A DNA stretch of 64,000 nucleotides from Bubalus kerabau (GCF_029407905.1 NC_073629.1:53952301-54016300); one strand, 5' to 3'. Numbered from the stretch's first letter, positions 43,732 through 56,562 are shown. The notes: generated from the sequence alone by a model not told the origin. Made by a program: numbers and translations.

Positions 43732-45279
43732 ACCAACCACCAAAGGGTAGCTACGTCTAGTAATTATCATTATTCCTCAGGCTCCACATTGACCAGGAAC
43801 TTATCCAAATTAGTTTAGTTTCTTCAAACTAATCCGGAACGACATTCTCCTGAGTTGATCTGCTAAGGTGTAGAACTGGAAGCAATTCTCATTTTCTGTA
43901 AATACATGGGCCTTTTTACCCAGAGAATACAGACTCTCACGGTATGAATAAAGTCAAAAGAATGTAAACACTGTCTCTAATTCTCCCTAGTGAGGGGGAC
44001 AAAGTAGACAGTCCTTATCCAAAGAGAGTAGGGGGAAGGTTGCACTTCTCACTGTTTTAAGAAGATGATTTCAAGATAAGAAGGTGGAGTTTTTTCACAC
44101 AGGGCTGAAATGTACAGTCATGCAGTTTGTGAAGTGCATGAGGGTCCTGGCTGAAGGGGTGAGTGAGAGATGAAATCCAGCCTTTGCAGGACCACAACTA
44201 CTCAGATGAAGAGGTGTCTCTTCCATTACTGAAAGGTAGTATATGCTTGCCTCTCTACATACCTGTGAAGCTGGGGTGACCCAGAGTCTATGACTTTTCC
44301 TAATTCTCAAAAATGTACCACGTAACCCAGTGGTGGTCCTGCTTTCCACAGGTCAAGTGGCCCAAGAAACCAGAGTTGCTCCAGAGTTGAGATGCAAGGA
44401 ACAGTCCTCCATCAGCGGTCTTCAGAAAGTGTAGTTGTAGCCACCTGGACAGCATTGTTGTATGACCTGTGGCCTCAGGCCTCCAGAAAGAAACTGACTC
44501 TTTCTGTTTATCAGGTGAATTCAGTTTGACCTAGATTCATTTGGAGCAGGTTAGGCATTCAGGAGCTAAAGCTGCCCACCCACAAGTGGCTCACTAATTT
44601 TTTTTAAGATAATACTTAAAATTCAAACAAAATTATCCATTTGCCTCAGCCAGCACTGCATTAAGGTCTGTATGTTCCAGCTAGTTTAGAGGATAAGCTG
44701 GTAACCATGGGGGAGAAAGGTCTATAACAAAGCAGCACTTATTTGGGGAGTCCAGGCCTCCAAAAGGGATTATTCTATGTACCCCATCCCTATACCTCCT
44801 TATCCTTACCGCCCTAAGTAGCTTTAAGTCCTGTTCTCCTATTTGGGTGTCCATCCTAAAAAAATAGGCTATCCTACTTGTTAAGATACCTTGAACCTTT
44901 TATTTAGCTGCCTTGTATTTAAGCTTTCTCTTACATCAAAGAGGCTTAATATCTCCTGTTCAATATTTCCCAAAAGGATAAAATTAGGTAACTATATGAC
45001 AATGTTTTGTCACCCACAGATGAAGAATCACTTCTTGCTTCCTAATCACTTCGTGCTTCCTTTGTACAACTGTTTTCTTCAAACATTTCCTGTGAATCAA
45101 ATTCAGATTTAAAAGTCCTGGGGATGCTCACAACTTAAGGAAATCTCATGGTGAAGAATTTTGTCAAAGGCAGGCCTAAAAAGAATCACTCATGACTTTT
45201 CTGAGCCTCCACATTGGGTTAACTTAGATGATGATGTCAAACATCATGAAACCAATCTTATTTCATTTAATAGTTTATG
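43732..45279. other. Unassigned DNA
   Basis: About 1.5 kb with no recognised repeat or exon. Confidence 0.45.
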
Positions 45280-45480
45280 CGTTTTCAAGCCACTTTCACA
45301 CACCTGTCATGTGATGCCCATAACCATGACCAGGAGTTCGTGGTCAGACACGACTGTCCTCAGTTGCCAGGAGAAGCAGCTGAGGCACAGGGAGTTAATG
45401 ATATACAGTTAACGGACCTGTGTTGAAGGTTTGGATGGTGTCAAAGCTCTTTCCCTAACCTGTGCAAAACAGCTCAAGGA
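45280..45480 (-). repeat. MIR-like remnant
   Basis: The words cacacacctgtcatgtgatg, agctgaggcacagggagtta and tggtgtcaaagctctttccc suggest a reversed MIR of high divergence. Confidence 0.5.
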
Positions 45481-45934
45481 CAAAAAACCAGGAATCATCT
45501 GTGTTCTGCAGACATGGAAATAATTTTCTGTAAGCATTCATGCCCTCAAACCCTTAAAATTCAAAAGTCAAAATCTCCAACACATAAAATTCTAAATGAA
45601 TAGAGGAGACTGTTGACATCTTCAAGGCTGAAAGGCAACAAATGCAGTATCACCATGATAAAAAATGATTAAGTGCTAATCATACCAGCTGAGATATCAT
45701 CAAATTTTGCATTAGCAGCATAGTAGAGTTATTAAGTACATTATGTTAAAAGTGCATCCTGCCAGAATCTTTGCATTTTTCACCAAAAATAAAAAGGACC
45801 TTAAATCAACATTAAAAGGATAGAAAGTAAAAAGATAAAATGATGTCATTTACACACAGAGTTGGGGAAGTGGCCTCAATGAACAGGCAGTTGAGGCCTG
45901 CAGTTTCCAAATGTCAATTTGGGGAATGTATTAG
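45481..45934. other. Unassigned DNA
   Basis: A+T-rich, nothing recognised. Confidence 0.5.
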
Positions 45935-48900
45935 GCAGAGGTGGGGTGGTGGCCGAGAGGAGCAACCCCACATCCAAGGAGCAGCGGTTGCATGGGTGCA
46001 GGAGGGCTGAGAGGAGCTACTCCACATTCAAGATCAGCAGGCAGCGGTGAGGAGATACCCCTCATCCAAGGTAAGAGAAATCCAAGTAAGATGGTAGGTG
46101 TTGCAAGAGGGCATCAGAGGGCAGACACACTGAAACCATACTCACAGAAAACTAGTCAATCTGATCACACGGACCACAGCCTTGTCTAACTCAATGAAAC
46201 TAAGCCATGCCATGTGTGGCCACCCCAGACGGACGGGTCATGGTGGAGAGGTCTGACAGAATGTGGTCCACTGGAGGAGAAACTGGCAAACCATCTCAGT
46301 ATTCTTGCTTTGAGAACCCAATGAACAGTATGAAAAGACAAAATGATAGGATACTTAAAGGGGAACTCCCCGGGTCAGAGGTGCCCAATATGCTACTGGA
46401 GATCAGTGGAGAAATAAACTCCAAAAAGAATGAATGGATGGAGCCAAAGCAAAAACAATACCCAGCTGTGGATGTGACTGGTGATAGAAGCAAGGTCCAA
46501 TGCTGTAAAGAGCAATATTGCATACAAACCTGGAATGTCAGGTCCATGAATCAAGGCAAATCGGAAGTGGTCAAACAGGAGATGGCAAGAGTGAACGTCG
46601 ACATTCTAGGAATCAGTGAACTAAAACAGACTGGAATGGGTGAATTTAACTCAGATGACCATTATATCTACTACTGTGGGCAGGAATCCCTCAGAAGAAA
46701 TGGGGTAGCCATCATGGTCAACAAAAGAGTCCGAAATGCAGTACTTGGATGCAATCTCAAAAACGACAGAATGATCCTGTTCGTTTCCAAGGCAAACCAT
46801 TCAATATCACAGTAATCCAAGTCTATGCTCCAACCAGTAATGCTGAAGAAGTTGAAGTTGAATGGTTCTATCAAGACCTCCAAGACCTTTTAGAACTAAC
46901 ACCCAATAAAGGTGTCCTTTCCATTATAAGGGACTGGAATCCAAAAGAAGGAAGTCAAGAACACCTGGAGTAATAGGCAAATTTGGCCTAGGAGTACGGA
47001 ATGAAGCAGGGCAAAGACTAATAGAGTTTTGCCAAGGGAACACACTGGTCATAGCAAACACTCTCTTCCAACAATACAAGAGAAGAGTCTACACATGGAC
47101 ATCACCAGATGGTCAACACCGAAATCAGATTGATTATCTTCTTTGCAGCCAAAGATGGAGAAGCTCTATACAGTCAGCAAAAACAAGATTGGGAGCTGAC
47201 TCCCAGTCATGAACTCCCAGGTCATGAACTCCTTATTGCCAAATTCAGACTTAAATTGAAGAAAGTGGGGAAAACCATTACAGCATTCTGGTATGACATA
47301 AATCAAATCCCTTATGATTATACAGTGGAAGTGAGAAATAGATTTAAGGGACTAGATCTGATAGACAGAGTGCCTGATGAACTACGGACGGAGGTTCGTG
47401 ACATTGTACAGCAGACAGGGATCAAGACCATCCCCATAGAAAGAAAACGCAAAAAAGCAAAATGGCTGTCTGAGGAGGCCTTACAAATAGCTGTGAAAAG
47501 AAGAGAAGTGAAAAGCAAAGGAGAAAAGAAAAGATATAAGCATCTGAATGCAGAGTTCCAAAGAATAGCAAGGAGAGATAAGAAAGCCTTCCTCAGCGAT
47601 CAATGCAAAGAAATAGAGGAAAACAACAGAATGGGAAACACTAGAGATCTCTTCAAGAAAATTAGAGATACCAAGGGAACATTTCATGTAAAGATGGGCT
47701 CGATAAAGGACAGAAATGGGATGGACCTAACAGAAGCAGAAGATATTAAGAAGAGGTGGCAAGAATACACAGAAGAACTGTACAAATAAGATCTTCATGA
47801 CCCAGATAATTACGATGGTGTGATCACTGGCCTAGAGCCAGATATCCTGGAATGTGAAGTCAAGTGGGCCTTAAAAAACATCACTATGAACAAAGTTAGT
47901 GGAGATGGTGGAATTCCAGTTGAGCTCTTTCAAATCCTGAGAGATGACGCTGTGAAAATGCTGCACTCAATATATCAGCAAATTTGGAAAACTCAGCAGT
48001 TGCCACAGGACTGGAAAAGGGCAGTTTTCATTCCAATGCCAAAGAAAGGCAATGCCAAAGAAGGCTCAAACTACCGCACAATTGCACTCATCTCACACGC
48101 TAGTAAAGTAATGCTCAAAATTCTCCAAGCCAGGCTTCAGCAGTACGTGAACCATGAACTTCCAAATGTTCAAGCTGCTTTTAGAAAAGGCAGAGGAACC
48201 AGAGATCAAATTGCCAACATTTGTTGGATCATAGAACAAGAGAATTCCTGAAAAACATCTGTTTCATTGACTATGGCAAAGACTTTGACTGTGTGGATCA
48301 CAAGAAACTGTGGAAAATTCTGAAAGGGATGGGAATACCAGGCCACCTGACCTGCCTCTTGAGAAACCTATATGCAGGTCAGGAAGCAACAGTTAGAACT
48401 GGACATGAAACAACACACTGGTTCCAAATAGGAAAAGGAGTACGTCAAGGCTGTATATTGTCACCCTGCTTATTGAATTTATATGCAGAGTACATCATGA
48501 GAAATGCTGGGCTGGATGAAGCACAAGCTGGAATTGAGATTGCTGGGAGAAATATCAATAACCTCTGATATGCAGATGACTCCACCTTTATGGCAGAAAG
48601 TGAAGAGGAACTAAAAAGCCTCTTGATGAAAGTGAAAGTGGAGAGTGAAAAAGTTGGCTTAAAGCTCAACATTCAGAAAACAAAGATCATGGCATCTGGT
48701 CCCATCACTTCATGGGAAATAGATGGGGAAACAGTGTCAGACTTTATTTTTGGGGGCTCCAAAATCACTGCAAATGGTGATTTCAGCCATGAAATTAAAA
48801 GACACTTGCTCTATGGAAGGAAAGTTATGACCAACCTAGATAGCATATTCAAAAGCAGAGATATTACTTTGCCAACAAAGGTCCGTCTAGTCAAGGCTAT

Positions 48901-49350
48901 GGTTTTACCAGTAGTCATGTATGGATGTGAGAGTTGGACTGTGAAGAAAGCTGAGCGCTGAAGAATTGATGCTTTTGAACTGTGGTGTTGGAGAAGACTC
49001 TTGAGAGTCCCTTGGACTGCAAGGAGATCCAACCAGTCCATTCTAAAGGAGATCAGTCCTGGGTGTTCGTTGGAAGGACTGATGCTGAAGCTGAAACTCC
49101 AATACTTTAGCCACCTCATGCGACGAGTTGACTCATTGGAAAAGACCCTGATGCTGGGAGGGATTGGGGGCATAAGGAGAAGGGGACGACAGAGGATGAG
49201 ATGGCTGGATGGCATCACTGACTCGATGGATATGAGTTTGGGTAAACTCTGGGAGTTGGTGATAGACAGGGAGGCCTGGTGTGCTGTGATTCATGAGGTC
49301 GCAAAGAGTCAGACACGACTGGGCGATTGAACTGAACTGAACTGAACTGA
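45935..49350 (+). mobile_element. BovB LINE, near full length, decayed
   Basis: About 3.4 kb. It carries the BovB 5' region (gagaggagcaaccccacatc, then a second aggagctactccacattca unit), the ORF2 region and the (TGAAC)n tail. The 5' UTR shows two related 'gaggagc..cc' units, as in the usual BovB leader. A TSD was not found. It is the only copy here with the leader intact, so it is useful for measuring truncation of the others. Confidence 0.93.
46207..49330 (+). pseudogene. BovB ORF2: endonuclease-reverse transcriptase, many lesions
   Basis: Homology runs across most of the protein but is broken at least seven times. The N-terminal frame (TWNVRSMNQGKSE, ISELKQTGMGE, intact TWN and Glu) runs to near 46774, where a base is missing. 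A second deletion lies near 46958 and a third frame follows. A local rearrangement at 47205-47235 duplicates a tcatgaactccc-like word and destroys the SDH catalytic motif (it reads PGHELL). Nonsense codons follow: TAA at 47787-47789, TGA at 48566-48568 just before YADD and TGA at 48959-48961. A 5-bp loss lies near 48235. The RT motif reads FIDYGKDFD rather than FIDYAKAFD. The copy cannot make active protein. Confidence 0.93.
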
Positions 49351-50714
49351 GCCTTTGTGCTAATGAGATTTTAGATAAAACTCAGATGTAAATACAACAT
49401 TATCTCCCTCCACCAATCCCTCCCAAAATATCTAGAAGGGCATGCAGTGGCAGAAAATTGTCCATTGCCAGGAGAAAAATATCCTACTGTGAGTTTATCC
49501 AAGCTCTTCTGAAAGATGAAAGATGGCCAGAACATTTCCTTATTGATCAGATGGGGCCAATTTTAACTTTGTATAAGTCAGCCTAGGATGCATGTCCAAG
49601 AACCTCTTTATCCTCTGATTCCCCCATCTTCTCTTCTTTTCCTTCATTTTTTCTTCTGAACTTTTTACTTTGTGCTGGGGTATAGTCAAAAACAATGTTG
49701 TGATAGCTTCAGGTGGACCATGAAGGGACTCAGCTATACATATTCATGTATCTATTCTCCCCCAAACACCCTAATCATCCAAGTTGCCACGTAACATTGA
49801 GCAGAGTTCCATGTGCTATATTCTCTCATTTTCTGATCTCCCACCTGCCTCCAGTGTCCCAGTGTATCCATCATTTTCACCCCTTCATTTGGACCACAAA
49901 GATCAGGATCCCTGCCCATTCTAGGGATGGAGAATTTATAAGGAATCCTTCTATCAGTAATTCCTTTAAGTTTTCTGTAGGCATTATCTGTAATCTTTCA
50001 GCTTCTTCTATGTAGAATGACTACAAGATGAACAAGATTTCCTGTTGGCAGTATAGGTTGTTTCTTATAGCCATCTATACTGGCTGACAGCAGATCATGC
50101 ATTGTTAAGCTAAAAGTTTTCTTTCCTACCAGGAGTAAAGAAAAGTGGCAGAATAAAGGATGTGTGGAGAATAAGAAAAACCCATCCTGTCAAATATACC
50201 TAAAGACAAGTGTATGCTTGCATAATAACCTTTTTTGCCCCATTTAATTCAAATTTTCTACCTCCACCATTCCTTCATTATAGTTTCTCCCAATGGAAGA
50301 TATGTTTGAAATCCATACACCTTATCATTGTTTTTTTTATATAAATTACAGTTAAGTCATTTTTTTCAGTTGCTAAATGTTGCTAATAAAGGCCGCATCA
50401 ATACCCACTTCATGCTTATTTGCCAAATTCCAATAGATGATATAAACAACTGTGAGGCCAGGAGTGATCAGGGCCTTGATGCAGTCTGTGACTGAACAGC
50501 TTTGCGGTTGGAATGTTCCTAGCTTCCAGCAACAACACAAACTCAAGGACAATGTATCAAGTTCCAGACTGTGCCTGTTGACATTTATTTGAAAAATGTT
50601 AGTTCAAAGGATTCTGAAAATGAACCATCCCCAAATATGACTTTCCTTAATGAAAGGGAGCATAGCCTGTGCATTTGCAGCCATTAAATCTGCAATTCAT
50701 ATATGGTCTGCAAG
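49351..50714. other. Unassigned DNA
   Basis: About 1.4 kb with no repeat or exon recognised; a T-rich patch lies at 49610-49670. Confidence 0.45.
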
Positions 50715-50754
50715 ACTGGATTCATTTATTCTTTCATTCAAATATTTGTTTGCT

Positions 50755-50765
50755 CATTATTTGTC
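50755..50765 (+). repeat. Target-site duplication, left copy
   Basis: The word cattatttgtc lies directly before the inverted BovB segment and recurs exactly at 51269-51279. Confidence 0.92.
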
Positions 50766-51268
50766 TTTTCATACTATTCGTGGGGATCTCAAGGCAAGAA
50801 TACTGAAGTTGTTTGCAGTTCCCCTCTCCAGTGGACCACATTTAGTCAGGTATGGATGTGTGAGTTGGACCATAAAGAAGGCTGAGTGCTGAAGAATTGA
50901 TGCTTTTGAACTGTGGTGCTGGAGAAGACTCTTTAGAGTCCCTTGGACAGCATAGAGATCAAACCAGTTAGTCCTAAAGGAAATCAATCCTGAATATTCA
51001 TTGGAAGGACTGATGTTGAAGCTGAAGCTCCAATACTTTGCGAAGTATTGCGAAGAGCCAACTAGCTAGAAAAGACCCTGATGCCAGGGTAGATTGAGGG
51101 CAGCTGGAGAAGAGGGCAACAGAGGATGAGACGGTTGGATGGCATCATTGACTCAATGGGCATGTTTGAGCAACCCCCAGGAGATAGTGAAGGACAGGGA
51201 AGTCTGTCATGCTGCAGTCCATGGGGTCACAAAGAGTCAGACATGACTTAGCAACTGAACAACAGCAC
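50766..51268 (+). mobile_element. BovB with inverted 5' segment (twin-primed type)
   Basis: The first 77 bp (50766-50842) is the reverse complement of BovB leader sequence equivalent to about 46261-46337 of the near-full-length copy. It joins sense-strand BovB 3' sequence (50843 onward) with about 2.5 kb missing between. The 3' end has the tail (caactgaacaacagca). A perfect 11-bp TSD surrounds the whole. This is the arrangement left by twin priming during target-primed reverse transcription. Confidence 0.92.
50848..51245 (+). pseudogene. BovB ORF2 C-terminal fragment
   Basis: Only the C-terminal codons remain. They begin in VRYGCVSWTIKKAEC, end in a TGA at 50890-50892 at the same codon as other copies, and continue with the KLQYF-like block and many indels (a duplicated gcgaagtattgcgaag near 51040). 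No catalytic domain is present. Confidence 0.85.
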
Positions 51269-51279
51269 CATTATTTGTC
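51269..51279 (+). repeat. Target-site duplication, right copy
   Basis: Exact copy of cattatttgtc, at the point where L2 sequence resumes. Confidence 0.92.
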
Positions 51280-52075
51280 AAATGTTCAAAATTCTAGGGG
51301 TACATCTGCAAATAAAACAAGACAGACTGAATATTTGTTCTTGAGGTGTTCCTGATCTAGTAAAGAGAGAAAAATAAATAAACTAAAATAATTACAAGTA
51401 CTGGTAAGATATAAGAAAGAAGCAGGAGACCAAGGTGGGGAATCAAAGGAGTGGGATACAACTACCTTAGACAGGATGAGGAAGGAAAGATGTTCTGAAC
51501 AGTGATATGTAAATTGAGCCCTGAAAGATGAAAGGATGTCATCTATGCAGCAGAGCAGGGAGAACACTTTCAGTAGAAGAAAATAGCCCATTCAAAGTCT
51601 CCTAAGAAGTTTCAGGGCTTGGTGTGTTCATGGCATTGAAAGGAATTCAGTGCAAGCAGAATGTGCTCAGAGAGGCAGGCAGGTGCAAGACTGCACAAGA
51701 TGTCAAAAGCTATGATCAGGAATTTTTACTTTATTCTGGGGCAGATCAGAAGCTGTTGGAGATTTCAATAGGAGAGGGGCATGAAGTAATTTATGTTCTA
51801 TATTGCACTGGCTACTGTGCAGACAATGGACTGAAGGAGGAAATGAGTGGACTTGGGAGACAGGAAACTTGTAATAATCCAAACAAGAGCTAGAGAGCCT
51901 GGCACAGGAGTGTAGACATGAGATGGGGAGCAGAAGACAGACTTATCATTCATTTTTGAGGTAAAATCAAAGGGACTTGCTGGTAAGTTATATGTGGAAG
52001 CTGCAGGCATGAGAGGAATCAAGGATAATTCTAAATTTTCTGCTTGGTGGATGGTGTTGCCATTCATTGAGATGA

Positions 52076-53076
52076 TGAAAACTGCCCCTAGTTTCTTCTG
52101 TTCCAGTGCAAAACCTGTGGTACAGCAAGGCCCTTCCCCATGTGAAGCCCTAGGGTGATTTCATTTCCCTTCTTGTAGAACTTCCTGTGAAAGAGCTTTC
52201 TTGACTCTTTTGTAGTGTCAGGGAACTAAGAAATAAACCCCTGAGTTAGCCAACACAGTCCAAAGGACACCTGAGACCTATCTCAGTCCCCACCCCTGGA
52301 TTTCCCAGCCTCAGCTAATATGTACGGTGACAGCACACAAGACCAATGTGGCTTATGATACTGAGGAGAATTAAAAAACAACATGACAGTATAAAGTCAC
52401 ATTTTTCCCTGGGGATTAGGCCTTGGGTACCAAACTGTGGGCATTAGTTGCATTATTGGGTGTGTTGAGATGAATTCACACACATACACATACACTGTCC
52501 ACTAGTATCAAGTTCTTTAAAGAAAACTCAAATCAAAGATAAAGTTGGTCATGGGAGAGAGGAAACAATTCTTTCAGAAAGGCACTGAGAGACCAACTGA
52601 GGGTCTGCCTTCTGACAGATGGGCTTCTCCATGGCTGTGTGTTGTCAAAGACCCTTCTAGCCAGTTAAACTCATCTGTATGGAGCCTAAACCCAACTTGA
52701 AGGCCATCAGCTTAAGGGGGATTATGGAGCTGAGGTCTAATCCATTAAAATAGCCTTGGGGGTGGATACCATTTTTCTATTCCACAGGATTTCAAACATC
52801 TTTCCTGCTATCTGTGTGGCTCTTAATGGGAACACAACTGACATGGAGTCATTGGCCATATGTTTTTCCTTTGCCAATTTACACCATCAGTACTTACACC
52901 ATCTCATAACTGTGAAAATTTTGATTATGAGAATTATTAATGGAAATCTTGCAAACATAAGGACATTGCAAAAGAATATCTCAGCACCGAAAGGAGAAAT
53001 AAAAGGGATGCAGACCTCATTCCATTGATCTGGACCCCGATCCCAGCTCCCTACTTACTAATTAATAAAACCTATC
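52076..53076. other. Unassigned DNA
   Basis: About 1 kb without a recognised feature; a (CA)n-like patch lies at 52475-52495. Confidence 0.45.
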
Positions 53077-53087
53077 ATCAAGATAAG

Positions 53088-53298
53088 GGAGTTTCCCCAG
53101 TGGTTCAACAGGTAAAGAATCCACCTGCAATGCAGGAGACACGGGTTCAATCCCTGCTTTGGGAAGATCCCCTGGGGAAAGAAATGGCAAACCACTCCAT
53201 TATTATTGCCTGGAGAATCCCATGGACAGAAAAGCCTGGTGGGCTACAGTCCAAAGGGTCACAAAGATTTGGACAGGACTGAGTAACTGAGCAGCAGG
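53088..53298 (+). mobile_element. Bov-tA SINE
   Basis: Head gagtttccccagtggttcaa and full body. The flanks atcaagataag (53077-53087) and atcaagacaag (53299-53309) differ by one base and are a likely TSD. Confidence 0.94.
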
Positions 53299-53309
53299 AT
53301 CAAGACAAG

Positions 53310-54244
53310 ACTTCTAGGAGAAATGGAAGCACTGCAGTAAAGATACCTAAAAAGGGAGCCAGGCTTCGTACCCCTCCATGGAAGAAATAGAAGATATTAA
53401 GTGTAGAACAATTTTACAAGGTATTCAAAAATATCAGCGAAAAGAAGTAGAATTCTTAAAGCTAAAAGTGAGAACTCAGAGGTTCAGGAGGATAAATTTA
53501 TTTACTTATTAAACTCTTTAAAATAAATCAGCTATTTCTAAAGAACATAATCAAAATTAATCACAATCAAAATATTGATTCTGAATACATTTAATTCACT
53601 TAATGTTTATTAGAAACTCAAAAACAACATTTATGGATTAATGTCTTTTCAGCTCTGTAAATATTTATATCTATACAGTATAGAAATCTAAATAAAGAAA
53701 TGCCAAGCAGTTCACTAATTATTTTCTAAAGTCTTAGAAAAGTAGCATTTTTTTACTGCCCTCCCAAGGCAGGGGAAATTATCATTTTTTAAAAATCACA
53801 AAAATATCAAAACCTACAATCAATTCTTTCCCCCAAAGAAATCCTTTGTTAAACGAATAGCATTTTTCTGAATCTTTCTTTCCTCAGGCTAGAGATAGGA
53901 CCAGTTCCTTCTTCTCCAGGCTCCAGCAGTAAGATATCTTTAATTAGCAGATAACTAATTAGGTCAATTGACCGTGTTTTCACTCCTTACCGTGTACTTG
54001 CAGGTAGGAATTTTTCCTTGCTGCCCTGCTTTTTCTGCATGAATACACACAGGATTCTGTCTTTATCAATCCCGAGACTGTACCATCGTGTGGGCTGATG
54101 ATCACAGACTTGTCTGGGACACAGTATGTTCTTGCTCTCTGCAGAGTCTCATCTCTATTTCGGGAAAGTTCTCACCCTTCTATCTGTAAAAGGCTTGTAG
54201 TTTCATCCATTCTATTCTATTCTTTATAAGCCTCTGCTGCATAT
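53310..54244. other. Unassigned A+T-rich DNA
   Basis: Very A+T-rich with several poly(A)/poly(T) runs. No repeat or gene recognised. Confidence 0.5.
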
Positions 54245-54257
54245 ATTGCATGTATGC

Positions 54258-54347
54258 AGGTCAGGAAGCAACAGTTAGAATACTGGCGTGCTGCGATTCA
54301 TGGAGTCGCAAAGAGTCAGACACGACTGAGTGACTGAACTGAACTGA
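54258..54347 (+). mobile_element. 90-bp BovB with internal deletion
   Basis: The first 23 bp (aggtcaggaagcaacagtta) come from the RT region of BovB. They join the last 67 bp of the element (ggcgtgctgcgattcatgga, tail (TGAAC)n), with roughly 0.9 kb missing in between. The 13-bp word attgcatgtatgc is exact at 54245-54257 and 54348-54360. The join is clean apart from about two extra bases. Confidence 0.94.
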
Positions 54348-54360
54348 ATTGCATGTATGC

Positions 54361-54883
54361 TAGATATTTCTGTCTTCCTTATCGATCACCTTTTCTTTAA
54401 CCATTTCTATTACTTCTTTCTTTTCTTTTTCATTTTCTTTTGAGTGATTTCCTAACCATTGTAACCCTATGTTTCCAATATTGTTTATTCTGCCTTTTAT
54501 GTTGTTGTTTAATGAGACTTTTATCTCTATGTTGACTTCGTTTCCCCATCAATTCTTTCATTTTTACTGAGCTCTACCAATTTGTCTTTTATTTTCTTCT
54601 ATTGGCTTATCATCTCTTTTTCAATCTTTGTATATTTTTTCTGTGCTTTTGTCCCCCAGAGAGATCATGCTGCCTGTAATCTCTTTAAGATTCTTTGTCA
54701 AATTCATGGAATAATTTCTCTTCTTTTAATGTATATTGTCTGACTTCTGCTTATCCTTTCTTTTTTTATTATTCTTATGCATACAACCTCATTTATTCCT
54801 TTCTACATTCCTCTAGAGCCCATAAGCCTGAATAAAGGATCTTCTGGACTTGAAGAATATAACATATACTTTTAGAGAAGTCT
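54361..54883. other. Unassigned T-rich DNA
   Basis: T-rich sequence with no recognised element. Confidence 0.45.
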
Positions 54884-54894
54884 AGTTCTGCTGA

Positions 54895-55172
54895 GATGGA
54901 GAAGGCAATGGCACCCCACTCCAGTACTCTTGCCTGGAAAATCCCATGGACGGAGGAGCCTGGTGGGCTGCAGTCCATGGGGTCGCTAAGAGTTGGACAC
55001 GACTAAGCGGCTTCACTTTGACTTTTCACTTTCATGCATAGGAAAAGGAAATGGCAACCCACTCCAGTGTTCTTGCCTGGAGAATCCCAGGGACAGAGGA
55101 GCCTAGTGGGCTGCCATCTATGGGGTCGCACAGAATCGGACAAGACTGAAGTGACTTAGCAGCAGCAGCAGC
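54895..55172 (+). mobile_element. BOV-A2 SINE
   Basis: Sense Bov-A dimer with the ttttcactttcatgcatagg linker and a (CAG)n tail. The 11-bp repeat agttctgctga is exact at 54884-54894 and 55173-55183. Confidence 0.96.
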
Positions 55173-55186
55173 AGTTCTGCTGAAAA

Positions 55187-56170
55187 GGTTGCACCTTTTC
55201 ATGTATCTATTGGCTATCAGTATGTGTTCTTTACAAAAAATGTCTATGCAATCTCTGCCCACTTTTTAAATCAGATTGCTTATTATTTGTTCTTGTATGT
55301 GTTATTCATATATTTTGCATATTAACCTCTTATCAGGCATATGGTTTACAAATATTTTCTCTCTTTCAGTAGGCAGCCTCTTCATTTTGTTGATTATTTC
55401 CTTTGCTGTACAGAATCTTTTAGTTTGATGTGGTCTCATTGCTTACTTCTGCTTTTGTTGCCTTGCTTTTAGTGTCAGGTCCAAAAAATCATTGTCAAAC
55501 TTTTCACTGTTGAGTTTGATGTTAGTTGTGGACTTATCATATAAGGACTTTTGTAATATTGAGCTACATTTCCTCTATACTCACTTTGTTGAGAGATTTT
55601 ATCACAAGTGGACATTGAATTTTGCCAAATGATTTTTTTGTATCTGTTGAGATAATCATTTTATCCTTCATTTTGTTAATGTGGTGTATCACTGACTGAC
55701 TTGTAGATGTTGAACTATCATTGCATCCTTGGAATGAATTCTACTTGATCATGTTATATGATTTTCTTAATGCATTGTTGAATTTGATCTGCTAATATTT
55801 TGTTGAGGATTTTTGCACCTATGTTCAAAGATATTGGCCTGAAAAAAATATCAGGGTACTGCTGGCCTTAGAAAATGAGTTTGGAAGCATTCCTTCCTTT
55901 TCTATATTTTTGAAGACTGATTCATAGTAGTCTCTTATGACCCTTTCATAACCTCTCTTCTTTCATTTTTGATTTTACTTATTTAGGTCTTCTCTCTTTT
56001 TTTCTTGATGAGTCTAGCTAAAAGTTTGTCAATTTCATGTATCTTTTTAAAGAACCAGCTCTTGGTTTCATTGATGCTTTCTATTCTCTTTTTCCTCCTT
56101 ATTTCATTTATTTCTGTTCAACCTTTGTTTTTCCTTCTTTTTATTAAATTTGGGCTTTGCTTGTTGCTTG
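55187..56170 (-). mobile_element. Old L1 ORF2 remnant
   Basis: Reverse-strand L1: ccttttcatgtatctattgg, ttaacctcttatcaggcata, tttgctgtacagaatctttt, aatttgatctgctaatattt and tttgttgaggatttttgcac. It covers the RT to C-terminal region of ORF2 but is broken by several deletions and has no open frame. Confidence 0.85.
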
Positions 56171-56265
56171 AAATGTAGTTTTGAATCTCCAAAAACAGCT
56201 TTTGTATGAATTATCATATGGAGGTTTTCCCAAATTTATATAACCATAAAACTCTCTTTGATATG

Positions 56266-56562
56266 AAAGTGAAAGTGAAAGTCACTCAGTTATGTTCAAC
56301 TCTTTTTGACCCTATGGACTATACAGTCCTGGAATTCTCTAGGCCAGAATACTGGAGTGGGTAGCATTTCCCTTTTCCAGTGGATCTTCCCAACCCAGGG
56401 ATCAAACCCAGGTCTTCTGCATTGCAGGCAGATTCTTTACCAGCTGAGCCACCAGGGAAGCCCAAGAATACTGGAGTGAATAGCCTATCCCTTCTCCAGT
56501 GAATCTTCCCAACCCAGGAATTGAACCGGAGTCTCCTGCATTGCAGGCAGATTCTTTATGGA
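56266..56562 (-). mobile_element. Dimeric tRNA-headed SINE
   Basis: Reversed pair with the same head-to-body junction as the dimer at 10299 (cagtattcttgggcttccct when reversed). The first unit is truncated at the right, at the head. The tail is gaaagtgaaagtgaaagtc. The body carries the ctggcctagagaattcc form. Confidence 0.9.

Larger units (their letters stand above)
50715..52075 (-). repeat. L2 LINE remnant, interrupted by BovB
   Basis: Reverse L2: ttcatttattctttcattca at the left, then after the BovB insertion the order aaaattctaggggtacatct, aatataataa-like body, agtgagagatgaag-type codons and finally tggatggtgttgccattcat near the right end. The interruption at 50766-51268 has its own TSD. 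Confidence 0.65.
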
